Below are positions 1-12,305 of a stretch of 64,000 bases of DNA, piece by piece. Made by a program: the position numbers and the translations under genes. The notes below the pieces were generated by a model, which was given only the letters and a program-made list of their open reading frames with translations, had not been told where the DNA came from and ran no database searches. The number at the start of each line of letters is the position of its first letter. Position 1 is the first letter of the stretch. The DNA lies in NCBI GenBank assembly GCA_029876055.1, contig CM056874.1, positions 8,308,001 through 8,372,000 on the forward strand. The letters run 5' to 3'. Source of the DNA: Madurella fahalii. Taxonomy: Eukaryota > Ascomycota > Sordariomycetes > Sordariales.

Positions 1-3000
1 CCGCCATATGCAATACTGTTGTTCCAATGTTGTCTTGAGTATTTACATCAGCCCTGTGATGGAGCAAAAGACTCGTGACTGCGTAGTGCCATTCCTAGAG
101 GCCCAGGCCAGTGGGGTCGCACCATTGTGGTCTTTGACTTCCAGGTTAGCTTTCCCCCGGAGCAGCAGCCCCACAGCCTCCTCGTGGCCGTTCATCGAAG
201 CCCACGATAACGGCGTCTGGCGGTCTTCACACTCCCAGTACCCTTCGGACCGTGGCTCTTGTGTTTGATGATCCAGCTCTGCTTGAGAATCTGGATGGGC
301 CCCTTTCTGTAGCAGCAGCCTGACGACGTCGGCATATCCGTTCTTAGCCGCAGACGCTAGCGGCGTTAGGCCGAAGCTGTCTTTGGACTCAAGATTGGGC
401 CTTTTCTCCAGCAGTAACTCCACTACCGATGCTTGCCCATTTCTCGCAGCCCACCACAACGGTGTTCGCCCATCTTTGTTCTTGGCATCGGGCGGATACC
501 CTTGCGCAAGGAACAGCACCGCAGTCTCATAAAGGCCGAAATATCCCACAAGATGCAACGCTGTCACCTGCCCCGGCAAGCGGTTGAACGAGAATTTGGG
601 CGGGTGTGCCATGACCCATGCCGCCTCCCGCTTCTCGTCGGATTGGAGAAAATCGACTAGTTCCGGGACTTCCATTCCTTGGGATAAAGCCTCGCGGGCG
701 TGATGGCCCCAGTTCTCGACTGCGTAGTGGTACAGCTTATATGTATCCATTTTATCCGGGATCTCAGACGATGAGGAGATGCCGCTCCCGAAAGCTGCAA
801 ACGAGAGATATGTGACAGATATCCTGGCGATATCGGCTTGAGCACTCTCGAACCACACATTTTGCCTCCGTTCAAGATATTCTTGAGCCGTGTAGTGGAC
901 CAGACGGATGATATTGCTCTCCTCATCGATCACGACCAAGGGGGCACACGCTTTGATCATGTGCTCAGCGGTCGGGATGTTGTCTTTATCCAGTGCAGGT
1001 TTGCCAATCTCGACTGCGAGGGCTTCCTGCAGTTCCGGTACGGTCATCTGTCTCCTTGCATTGATGATCCATGAGAGGATCAATACGGCGTCTCGGGACA
1101 TGTCGCCCCTCTGGCGTTGAATCCTCTCCATGGCTTTCTCATACGCTTCGTCAAGCGCACTGGATCCATCCGGTGATACTGTAGAGGCTTTTCGCAAAGT
1201 TTTCAACGCTTTTCGGAGACTTGCCGACCAGGGAATCCAAGTACAGCTGCGCGAGTAGAAATCTGGGAGGATTAGCTTTCGTCAATGGTCTCTCTTGGAC
1301 ATTTGAAGCATCATCAAATACTGACATTCCTTCAATTGCCGATTCTATCTCGGCTTTGATCTCCTCCTGGAGACTTTTATCGCCTCTCACGAAATCTGGT
1401 AGCTGAAACATGTGGTTGCTCAGAAAATTGAAAACGTCAGGGCGGCTAGGACGGATCACGACAGATGGAATGCCTTCAAACCTCTGCTCGATATTTCGGA
1501 TGTGTCTCGATGTTGCGAAGAGATTCAGCCCGATCTTGCTTTGTATATCGAGCAGTCGGTCCAGGAATTTTGTGCGGCTACCATCAATGTCGTCACATTC
1601 ATCGAGTGCGTCGACGATAATGAAGACTCGAATAGGGCGATGCGGCTAACTGAAAGGTTTCCGAGAGATCCTCGAGTGAAGGGCGCTTGTTCTTCTTTGT
1701 GAGCTCATGATACAGCGACTTCAGACAGCTAGGCATAGAATTGTGATGCTTGGCCAGCTGCTTGAGCAAATTTGCTAGGAGATGTTCTGCCATTTGGACT
1801 TGTTGCCGTTGAAAATTGCAGTAGAGGTAAGCGACGATGACTGTAGGATCGTTGTGAAAAGTCTCGATCAAGTGATCTATTAGAATCGATGTCTGTATCG
1901 TCTTTCCAGCACCCGGAATCCCTGGGCAGAATAGCGTCCTTTTGGGTGTGTCCAGCCAGGCGCGAAGCTCAGGGGAACGCAGTAACCACTTGTCAGCCCC
2001 CGGCTCGAGTCTGGAAATGTAGTCATGTTGCTGAGTAGTGTAGTCTCCTTCGGCTAGCCAGCTGAGAATTTCCTTCTTTTTTTGCAGCTCCGTTTCTATA
2101 TGGGAAATCAGTGTGGGTTCAACTTTTACTAGCCATGTGTTCAACCATACCTCCAAGAAGATTGCCTAGGTCGTTCTTGGCATCCATAAATCCGTCTTGG
2201 ACGGCTTTCCGAACACGTTCTATGTTTTGCTTGACTTCCTTAGCTATTCGAATACGTATTTCAGCATCCCCAAGTGTATTCCTTCCCGTCCCTGAGTTAC
2301 TAACCTTCGTTGAGAGCGTCTTTGATGAGGCGGTCTCCCTGGATCTCACTTGGTTGCACAATACCCAGAAGTTCCTTCGCGAACGCTGCTGCCACTGCTG
2401 CTGCATGCTCTTGCCAAGCCCTGTTCTTGTGGGAATCCGAGTAGTCGCAAATGCCCCGAATCACCAGGCACGGAAAACTGTTCACAATCCCAGCCGCCTC
2501 CATCTCGATGCAGAGTACATTGCCTCCAAGATCCTTGTCCAGCTTGTCCCGAGATTTAGCATCCTTGATGACCTGGTTGCCTGACGCGATGAGACCGTAA
2601 TGCACGCGCCTGTCTCGGGGCTTCCTGTTCACAACCTTGGTCGGGTCACAAAATCGGCAACTATTCTTTTTATCCTCCTCCTCCCCTTCTTCATCCTCTT
2701 CCTCGTCATCACCGTCATTTCCCTTAGCATTCCTATCCGGTTTGGCTGCGGTGACATGATCATAGCTTGCCTTGAACAGTATGTCCTCAAGTGAATCTGG
2801 CAAATACTTCTCAGCCGCCTTGGGGTACTTGTCCTTGAACTCGTTTAGGTATACGGCAATTTTCGATCCGGTCAACTCATTTTCCGTTCTCAGCTTTGCC
2901 AAGGCCGTCAGCAGAGCGTTAGGTGGATTGTCGAGTGTGCCGGTACGCTCGAATTCGCCACCTTGTTTTGCCTTGCCCATGTCCCACTGCACTACGCCGG

Positions 3001-3360
3001 GGTACTGGTCCCTAGGTCTCCCGACCACGACATCGCCGAGCCGCACCTTTTGGAGGGGATGCCGCCCCCAATTCCCACCAGAAGGCACGATCGGACGGAC
3101 GGAAACGTCCCGGCCAACAGGGTCACGACGTTGGCTGCCGCGTTGTTGCCGTACCTGCCTTCTGGGAGACACGCTATAACAACGTTGTGCTTGCCAATAG
3201 AACCAAGGGTGTACGTGTTGTTGTCATGGTGTGGCTTTGCCAAATCTACATGCCTCTTATCGAGCATGGCGGTCGCCGCGGTCTGCTCCTTTGACAGGGC
3301 GCAAATCCATCCCACTGTATAGTCACGATGACTTTTGGTGTCGAGCTCCCCGTCGGCCAT
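1..3360 (-). pseudogene. NLR-type protein: nucleoside-phosphorylase-like + NACHT + ankyrin repeats, several frame breaks, 3' end off window
   Basis: Fungal NOD-like receptors of this layout are thought to act in non-self recognition and regulated cell death. The start is the ATG at 3360 (MADGELD). The N-terminal PNP_UDP-like domain shows LLVGIGGGIPS and, later, CIEMEAAGI. Two clean introns join the linker: 2244-2304 (61 nt) and 2096-2150 (55 nt). The NACHT domain follows, with Walker A GIPGAGKT near 1910 and Walker B VFIIVDALDEC near 1620. After a winged-helix-like region come at least five ankyrin repeats that continue past position 1. The frame breaks four times: at an A4 run (3048-3051), near 1630, at an A4 run (1210-1213) and near 90. 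A one-base change at each point restores family-like sequence, so this is either a recent pseudogene or one with sequencing indels. The family assignment is secure; whether it is functional is not. Confidence 0.8.
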
Positions 3361-4149
3361 CTGCGCAGCAAGTCGCGAGGTATCAGGGATTTGAAAAAAT
3401 AAAAATAAAAATAAAAATAAAGGGGAAAAAGGGGAAAGGGGGGGGGGAGAGGGAGGAGGAGGAGGAGGGAGAAGTCCACTTACCTCGAGTATCGGACGCA
3501 CGTAGCCTTTCCTCTCAACAGATTCTAGAGGGCCGATAGTAGCAAGGTAAGCAAACTAATAGTATGATTGACGCTGCTTACTTCCTGGGAGAGGCCCCAA
3601 CTTTGTTTGACGAGGGAGGGGGCAAGCTTAAATCAAGAAGCATGAGACGTCGCGCGGATATGTTGGACGACAGCGAAGTCGAAGCCATGCGTGCGGCTGA
3701 GGTGGTGATCCAGTGTGTGATAGGTCTCTACCTGTCGCTCGCGCCGTCACTTCTTCGATTTCAGCCAACCTTCAGCGCCGCCTGATCTTCTCGGACTCGG
3801 CCAGCTGCCAACATGCCAAGAAAGATAGACTTATCGTGGGAAGATTTTGCAAGCAAACAACTAACCACAAAACGACCCTGCTGCTCAAGATCCTACTATT
3901 CGCAATTATCTCACAGGCATTTAGTATCAGTTAACCACCGCCGTCCCTGATTCCATATTGTAATAATGAAGCACACAATCGACAACTACAGACTTGCGGC
4001 GGCGCGAGGCGCGAGCTGATAGAAGAACCCCGAGTTTTGTTGGCCTTGAAAGCAAGGTTCCCGCTCGTATCAATTACTAGCATTCACGCAGTCGACTCGG
4101 GCGGTTGGCGCAAATCACTGGTAGTTGGACTATACAATCCTACGCACAA
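3361..4149. other. Intergenic region, no gene recognised
   Basis: Upstream region of the NLR-type gene. A low-complexity block lies next to the start codon. The rest has only short ORFs with no recognisable composition or splice-supported extension. Confidence 0.5.
3394..3470. repeat. Low-complexity A/T then G/A-rich tract
   Basis: An (AAAAAT)n-like run at 3394-3420 is followed by runs of G and GGA triplets up to 3470. It lies about 35-110 nt upstream of the NLR start codon, so it belongs to its leader or promoter. Tracts of this kind are prone to length errors. Confidence 0.75.
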
Positions 4150-4738
4150 CATACGGTAATGAGGCCGCTTTCAACACCGCTGTCAATGGCCTCCACCGCT
4201 TCATGTGTGCTTGGGGCCAGATCAAGCTGAGGCCTGGCATGTGGCTGACAACCTCGACGAGCTGAATAGCTGGAGCGAGCTGCCCAAGGGCATTCTGACC
4301 ACCGCCGACCCCTGTCTAAGTGAGGAGCACTGGGTTACTACGTGAATGAGGTGCTTGAAGACCGCCTGGTCTTTGAGAGCGCCGACATGCCAGGTCTGTG
4401 ACTACGTCAAGCGATGACCTGCCGTCCATTGGCATTCAGAGGAGCGCTGGTTCTTTGGTGTTAATCCGCAGCTCCAAACGGCTATTCTATTCGGCGAGGA
4501 GAGGGTTGTGCAACTGAAGGATGTGCCACGGGGGATTGTTCTTAACGGTCCTGAGACCTGGCGAATTGGTCACATATTACAGGTCGAGATGATCAAGGCG
4601 GAGCCGAAGGAGCGGAGCGGGCCAAGATGAACGAGAGAATGACGGACCGCGGCCCCATCCGGCTCTTCAACGTCAAGCCATATTGGTTCAACCGCAGCTT
4701 GCAGGATGCGGCATACATGTACGGGTAGAAAGGCGAAC
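4150..4738 (+). pseudogene. Decayed protein-coding relic, family unknown
   Basis: Protein-like segments appear one after another in changing plus-strand frames, each broken by stops. Examples are NEAAFNTAVNGLHRFMCAWG near 4160, a segment containing NLDELNSWSELPKGIL near 4250, GYYVNEVLEDRLVFESADM near 4330, a 60-codon segment starting EERWFFGVNPQLQ near 4440, and RLFNVKPYWFNRSLQDAAYM ending at the TAG at 4738. The order and composition suggest one former coding exon damaged by several indels and nonsense changes. I do not recognise the family. No intact copy exists elsewhere in the window. Confidence 0.5.
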
Positions 4739-7700
4739 AATTCCTGGGGAATGGTACCTTATATGACAATTTTTATCTTCGGTATCTATGCCGTGTAGTA
4801 TTGGACTGATGCCTGTTCTGATTGGGGCACTTCAGAGACGGTATTTTAAACAAGAAAGTGGTGTAAACTAGGTTTGTGCGCCGAAACAAACCATCAATAA
4901 CTGAGACATCAGCATTCTACGAGCGCATAGGGTCAGATGATCGCAAGTTTACCAGTCTCCACCCTACTACATGGTAACGCCACGATATAGGGCCGATTAT
5001 CTGTGAAACCATACAGTCTAATGTCAGATTAAGGTGTGCACCGAAACGGAAACCGGCTCCCGCTGAAGGAAACCGCTCCACAATATGATGATATAATGAG
5101 CCTACTGGTGTATGGAGCCATACATGTATTGGCAGGCCATACGATACATTACGCCGCTGATACCGTCTGATTGCCTCCTGGATGGCACCCTGGAACCGGC
5201 AGGAAATGCATTGCATCCGCATTAGCCCTGTAGGGCCCGACAGCTGCTACCCATCAGCCGGGTTAATTACTAGGTACCGAAGGCACAACCAGCGGCGGCA
5301 GATACCAACAGTGTATCCATTACGAGCCTGCGTGCTTTCTCTGCTGCCTAATGACAAAATCCACCCACCAGCCGTGATATCTCCAACTCAAAAGAGCTCT
5401 AGAAACATCTCCATGGAACTTGGGAGTATGTGTGCCTAGATTGCAACGCTCAAGCGGTTCCTTAAAGTTCCATTTCCCAAACACTTGGTAACCTGCAAAG
5501 GAACAAAGAGAAACATAAAAGATAATGCCAGATACTGTGACACTGGTCAAGCCAATGGTCTTGTTGTCAGAACTCGTGTGGTGGTTCATCTCTTGACTTG
5601 GAGAAAGTCCAGGTAGAGATTGCCAGAACGAAGGCTCAAGGTTGAGCAGAACTTCAATATCCCGAATGTACGGATCCTTCTCCATGTATGATGGGCGCTA
5701 GAAAAGCGACCCTGAATATGTCCAGATGCGCTACGATATCTCCAGTTCGACTGACCTACAGCTATCGCCATACTCTGTGCACAAGAACTCACGTCCTGCA
5801 TTTCTCGGCGACGTTGTTCATAGGAAAACATGTGCCGGGCCTAAAATCATGATGATCCCGTCAGGAACCGAGCTATGTTCTCCGGGGACTTACAGCCAGA
5901 TGCGCATACCATCGGGGGTTAGGTGGGCGTGGGCCCCCGCCCATCGGCATGATCTTCCCAGACGGCGGGGCAAGGAGTATCATCTACACTCCAACGTGGA
6001 TCCCTTCTCATGTGACTCTCATTCCCCCCCGATGACCACGAGCAGCAGCTCTTTCTCCGACGTTCTATTACCTGCACGGGTGCTAACTCGAAGCTGAAGG
6101 TCACGCCGTGGCAAACGACACTTTCAAGGACTGCCAGAACATGACCGTCGATCTCTGTGCCCGCTACATGCCTATTCCAGCGGACCAACATGTTCGCCAC
6201 CGAGCACGACCTGTGTAGGTGTGATCATCCGCCCCGCGGACGGAGTGCACTACGATGGAAAACAAATGCAGGGCAGATGTGCTGCTGCAACTTTCGCTGC
6301 ATTGTTCACATGTGGGACGTAGACTATTTGATTGATATGACTTGGATAGATCTGGACAGATGGTAGATACGGTGGAAGAACAAATGGTCGTTCTGCGGGA
6401 GGGGAAGGGGAACTACTGCGGTCCTGATGGCGGGGTTTTGGAGGATGAAGGAAGATGGCCCGAAGGTCCGGGGCCGGGGCTGGGATGGGGGAGGGGGTTC
6501 GTTGGTTCGGCTCCACTGCCTGCATGCCTTTGCGTCGAATACACTGTATACTATACGTGCGTAGTGTTCTTTGTATCTCCAGGGTTACTTACTACGTAGT
6601 ACTGAGATGTGTATTCTCTTCCGAGAAAGCCATTCCGGCGGCTCTCGTTTTGTTAGCAACGATGCGGTGCGTCAGGATTTGACTCGGGGAGGATTGTTGA
6701 GAAGCGGTCCCTACGGTGCCAAGGCTCTCTGCATGCAATCATCGAAATCGGCGAGAGGCGCGCTCAATAGCTCTGCACCGCGACCCCCGAAAATCCTAGC
6801 CTAACTAATATAAACCCGTAAAACCGGTTAGGCCTGGGCGATGATATAATAGTTACTTCTTGCGCGCGCCCCTAGCGATGCGCTTTATTGGCAGGTCAAA
6901 CTCAAGCGGCTTTCGACATGGCCCTTGCCTGGTTTCGGTGGAGTACGGGTAAACCCAAGGTGCGTAAGCGAACCGTCTGTGTGTCTTGGATTTTACCCCA
7001 CACTCCGCCCTCGTGGGCTCCCGTTGTCAGCGTGGCATCCATGGCCATAAAACTGCCCGGCTATGAGCGAATGACGACCTTTAACCGTCCCGACACACCT
7101 CATCCTATGCCAATCTGTGAACCCATCTGACTGGTGTTGGCGCTTCGAGGGAGCAATCCCAATACTGCGATCACACCGTTGGGCAGGCGATTGGCCTCTG
7201 TGGCCAGGGCCTGCACGGCCCTCTATAATACGATAGTTTGGACGGCGTCCCTAGTGGATGAGCCGCGCCGATGTGGTACAGTACAGATCACTTCTGGCCC
7301 TGTGGTGCTGCAAGCCGCCACAAAGCTTACTTGCTTGAGGGCTGGCACTATGACGCGCTGAAGGTGCGTCTCACCTATCATCTGGTGACCGATCGCCCGG
7401 ATTCTGCTAACCACTATTACGGAGTACCGCAAAAGAAAAGACGCTAGGTTAGAACTAGGGACCAACGGCTGCCTGAGATGCAGCTCCCGTCTCTCCGCTC
7501 GGGCTCACGGGCAAATTGGATAGTCCCCATGGCACATGCACGTAATGTGCAGCGCAGTACTCGACATTTCCTGTAGTGTACGAGTCGAGCTGCTGAAGGG
7601 GGTTGTCTTTTTTTGCAGGGCTGCGCACGGGATCCTTCCCGTCTGAATCCTGCAAGCTAGCACTGTGCTGAATGCGCCAGGTTTCGGCTGGCAAGAGGGT

Positions 7701-8544
7701 GCGGTGCCGTCAGGGCAATTTTGCCGACATCCGCCTGGCTCGACAGGATTCGTATGTACATAGTATGGAGATGGGGGCCTGCCTACGCAGTAAGGTTGAT
7801 CTGCCGCAGCAGCTCATGGGACGGACTCCGATGGAGCGACGCTGGTTCGACGGTCTGACCCAACAATTCGCCCGTGGGAGAATTCGGTGGAGTTCCTCGC
7901 GCAGCCGCCCCACGCCCCGCTAGGGATAAGTTATTCTGGAAACGAGTCGGTTTCCTCTGGGGTTACAGTCGGGTGCTTGGCAATAATCCCCATGTCAAGG
8001 ACAGGAACCTCTGGGCGACCTGCATGCCAACGCTGCTTCCAACACCCATCGCTCGTTTTTTTTTTTTCGTCGCTCCTTCGCCGCAGCTGCAACCTGCCGT
8101 CCGACCCCTTGTGCGCATTCTCCCCTGCCCTCTGCCCTCTTGCTGCCCTCTGCCTAGTTTGTCCACCCGGCTTGGAACATCGATACCCGGATGCTTGATC
8201 TCCTGGCCCGCCCCAGACGGCTGAGCAGCGACCCCACGGATGCCGCAAAGCAACTGCGCCGAGACTGAGGGTGGATTGCGCGACTTGAATCGTTACGCCA
8301 CACTCGGTGGTGCGCGCACTTTTAGGTCCCCAACCGCACTAGGACGGTAAATCGCTATTGACTTGGGGTGCCACACAAATTGTCGTCTGCAGTTCCAGCT
8401 GCCCGAATGCTTGCCGCCGCATCGTTCGATCCATTGTCGACCTCACCCGGATTTGGGCCTTCTCTGTTCTCGCAATTCTGCCAACTGCGTCCGCCCCCGC
8501 CTGGCGAGTGACGCGCCGACGGCCTGGTCTCCGCGGCGCTCACG
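4739..8544. other. Gene-poor spacer
   Basis: No supported gene in 3.8 kb. The most protein-like stretch is a 121-codon minus ORF at 5320-5685 (starts MEKDPYIRDIEVLLNLEPSF), which contains a possible 44-nt intron ending TTTGCAG. It has no family match I can name and no support on either side. A T12 run and CT-rich DNA at 8055-8150 may belong to the promoter of the ubiquitin protease gene. Confidence 0.45.
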
Positions 8545-11309
8545 ATGGCGGGGTTTTTCCAGAAACTCCGAGGAGGCGGCAGCGTAAGTGGGCATAGTTC
8601 CCTAGGCTTTAGGGGGCACCGCAACACCCGAGTTGCGTTCAGCTCCGCATCTTCCTTCCGTCTCCTCCCCGCTGCGTGAAACCTGATCCCAGGTTGACAA
8701 TTGGCGCCTCAGGGTACCTCAAAATCCGATAGCAATGCCTCGGCCAAGGGCAAAAAGGACGAACCCGCGCAGGACGGGACTGCACTCGAGAAACTGTTCC
8801 ACAATGCTGGTCCGATTCGGGGAGATGGTAGCGACAAGTTCTTCGGTCTAGAGAATGTAAGGGTTTTGCACCTGGGAAGCCCCCGTCGAGCTGCACACAG
8901 AGACTAATACATGTGACGGTGTCTAGTTCGGGAATACATGGTATGTTGCGGGCTTTGCTCGCTTTCGGACGAAGTGAGGTGCCATACTGATTGTAGTGTC
9001 CCAGCTATTGCAACTCGATCGTGCAAGCGCTGTACCATTCCGAGCATTTCCGGGAAAACGTCGTCAACTATCCCCCGCCCGCCCCGGGAGCCCAATCGAA
9101 CAGCATCAAGAAGGCGACTGTTACAATACGACCGCCAGTACAGGCAAATGGGAATGCGACAGGGGCCGTCAAGGGGCAGCAGCCAGCGAAGCAGTGGCAA
9201 TCACTCGGTGCGGGGCCGCCAACTCCCGGCATAACACCTGTGCGGCCCGAGGACAAGCCCGACTCTCCCGAATACAAGAAAAAGCAGGCCATGATCAGGG
9301 GTCCCGTTTTAGAGCTGGCACAGGAGAACCCAGAGGCCTACGGCATGCACGAGTGCACCTTCACGGGCCTCAAAGACATCTTCGCAGCCCTCATTGAAAG
9401 CCAGTCTAGGACGGGCGTGCTCAGCCCCCAGAGGTTTCTTGACATCTTCAAGCGCGACAACGAGAGTTTCCGTAACTCGATGCACCAGGATGCTCACGAG
9501 TTCTATGGGATAGTGCTCAACGACGTGATTGCGAATGTGGAAGCCAATGCGAAGCGCATGCAAGAACTGGCCGAGAGCATGAATGGGAACGGAGTGGCCT
9601 TGTCAACCGAGACAGCATTAACAAAGATCAATAGTGCCGTCGGGACCAGAACACCAGGGGCGGGCTGGGTGCACGACATTTTCGAGGGCGTGCTAACCTC
9701 CGAAACCAGATGCTTGGCCTGCGAGACAGCATCGCAGCGAGACGAGACGTTTCTAGACTTGTCCATCGACCTGGAAGAGCACTCATCGGTGACATCGTGC
9801 TTGCAAAGCTTCTCGGCCGAGGAGATGCTGTGCGAAAGAAACAAGTTCTACTGCGATCCCTGCGGTGGCTTGCAAGAGGCGGAGAAGCGGATGAAGATCA
9901 AAAAGCTGCCCAAGGTCCTGGCATTGCACCTGAAACGGTTCAAATACACTGAGGACTACAGCCGGCTGCAGAAGCTCTTCCACCGGGTTGTCTACCCCTA
10001 CCACCTCCGCATGTTCAACACGACCGAGGATGCCGAAGATCCCGACAGGATGTACGAGCTCTATGCCGTCGTCGTGCACATAGGGGGCAATGCGTACCAC
10101 GGACACTACGTTGTGGTCATCAAAACCAAAGACCGCGGTTGGCTGTTGTTTGATGACGAGATGGTGGAGCCCGTCGATAAGAATTTCGTCCTGAACTTCT
10201 TTGGGGACAGGCCCGGCATGGCCTGTGCCTATGTACTGTTCTACCAGGAGACGACGTTCGAGAAGGTGCGGGAAGAGATGGATGCCGAGGGCTTGGAGCA
10301 GGTGAAGTTGGCCAGCGAGGCAGCAGACATTGCGTTGGAGACCGCGCAGGTCAATGGCTCGAGCGCTGTTCTACCTTCAAGAATGCACGCGCAACCTTTA
10401 CCCCGAGTTGACGAGAATGAAACACTGGCCACAGTGGATCACCCGAGTGACGTTACCAACCTTCCCCCGCTACCCCCGCCGCTTTCTCAGTCCGAAGCAC
10501 ACCCCTTGGTCGCAGCGCCGCCTCCTGCGCCAGCAGTCATGTCCAAATCGGACGAAGCTGCCACCGTCGCACCAAAGTCCAAAGAGGAAAAGGCCCGAGA
10601 AAAGAAGGAGCTCAAAGCGCAGGAGAAGGCCCAAGAAAAGGCACGAAAAGCGGCAGAAAAGGAACAGTCCCGCCTCGCGGCGAAAGAGCGCCAGGAGCAA
10701 CAGGCCCGGCTACGCGAGGCTCTGAAGAATGAGCAGGAGCAGGTCCAAAAAGCCATCCAAGAGAGCAAACAGACGGCCGCGGAGGAAGAAAAGAGACACA
10801 AGGAAGGGACGGCGGATGCAACCGCCTCTGGAGCCGGCGGCGATAACCACAAAAACAGCGGGTCAAGCTTCCTCAATCGCGCTGGCCGAAGTAGCAAGTC
10901 GATGACACGCAAGAGCTTTATGTTCCTCAACAAGGCAGAAAGGGACAAGGACAAAGACAAGGCCGACAAGGCCGACAAGGCCGACAAGGCCGACAAGGCC
11001 GACAAGGCCGACAAGGCCGACAAGACGGACCGTAGTGAAGGAAGCGGCGACAACAAAAGCGACAAGGCCGAGAGCAGCGCAACTACTACTACCGCTGCTG
11101 GCGAGAATAACTCACAACAACAACTACACCACCACCACCAGAACGGAACAAGCAGCCACTTGCCAGTGCGAAAGGGAGTGCCGGTGCGGTCTGACACGGC
11201 GCCGGCGGCGGTTGAGCAGGTGCTCAGTCACAAGGACAAACCGCCGCTCAAGGAACGGTTCAGTTTCGGGTTGGGTAAGAAAAAGAGCAGCAAGTTTTCG
11301 CTGTCTTAG
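8545..11309 (+). CDS. creB: Ubiquitin C-terminal hydrolase, CreB-type (USP family C19)
   Basis: Removes ubiquitin from target proteins. In Aspergillus, CreB works with CreC in carbon catabolite repression. Four exons: 8545-8583, 8713-8856, 8927-8940 and 9005-11309, 833 aa in all. The start MAGFFQKLRGGG matches the short first exon usual in this family. The Cys box reads GLENFGNTCYCNSIVQALY with catalytic Cys66, whose codon is split by the third intron. CxxC pairs (CLAC, CDPC) form a likely zinc site. The His box GGNAYHGHYVVV carries His433, followed by LLFDDEMV. After the catalytic domain (about residues 55-475) comes a long charged, Lys/Glu/Ala-rich and probably coiled-coil tail, a KAD tandem repeat and a polyhistidine patch. 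The length is slightly above that of Aspergillus CreB. The orthology call is inference from overall layout. Confidence 0.9.
10957..11026 (+). repeat. In-frame 9-nt tandem repeat encoding Lys-Ala-Asp
   Basis: About seven copies of GACAAGGCC encode KAD repeats within the charged tail of the ubiquitin protease. The period keeps the reading frame, so copy number can vary without breaking the protein. Confidence 0.9.
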
Positions 11310-12305
11310 GCGGGCAGCAGAGACGGCGGCGGCAGTAGCAGCAACGGGCGGCTTGTATGCTGTTCCATCCCCCGAAACGATGACCGGGGTATCGGTTGAG
11401 GCCGGATTCCCATCTTACCCTTCTCCTTCTCCTTCACCTTGACTGCTTGCCTTGTCAAAACGGGAATGAAGAGAGAGAAGCCATTTGGTTAAACCCTTGC
11501 AAGATGCGATCTATCGGCCGGATTGTACATACCAAATCAAGGGCAGCGGGACATCACATTCCCTTGGGCGGGCTCAATGGAAGAGCCAGAAGGCAGGGAA
11601 TAGGCTTGCGCCTAGCGACCTGGCGTTCGCACGAGATACGGGGTTGGTTGGTTGGTGGGAGAACATGTGATGGGATGTCTTGCTCTTGTACGATCAGTGG
11701 CTCAACCTAGATCCGTGGATTCTTGGCCATCTTACCCCTCTGATGCGAGGGACTCTAAGTTGGCGGCTCTTGTCTATAAAGCCTACATGGAAGGTAGCAC
11801 TAATTGAGCATGGCTGCTGCTGGAAGGCGCAGCATGAGTGGTAATGCCTCCTGACCGTCCTGCGTTTTGTGAATTGACATCACAGTCGCTCAAACCCTTC
11901 TTTTTTTCCATTTCTTCTCGGGCTTCGGCTGCTGCGTTCATTCGATGAACTTGATGTCTTTCCCAACTCAGCATTTGGATATTTCTCGGCAGCGCCTAGA
12001 GCTCAGCGCCAGCATCTGATATCGCAAACCTCGCACCAAATCGCTCAATCACTCACACTCAGCTAAACCAGTCTTCATAAGCGAGAAGTATTCACCGCCC
12101 AAAACGCCGGCAACCCTTTGATAAAAAAAATGATATTTGCGTAATGTAGTAACACTGCTCGGTCGGGTCGGCATCATCAAACCAACCCTTCCTCGCCCGT
12201 TCCATTACCCGGGCGCCTAGTCCGTAATCCCGGAACCCCCTCAACCCCTCCCAATTGACTCTCGAAAACGCAGCCCCCTTTCCCCTCCCACCAGCGGATA
12301 CTCTC
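11310..12305. other. Convergent intergenic region
   Basis: About 1 kb between the 3' ends of the ubiquitin protease gene (+) and the YOS1-like gene (-). It should hold both 3' untranslated regions. No further gene is supported. Confidence 0.5.

Noticed and set aside
5320..5685. 121-codon minus ORF with possible intron
   Set aside because: Starts with a true ATG and has some protein-like composition, but no domain, no partner exons and no stable gene model.
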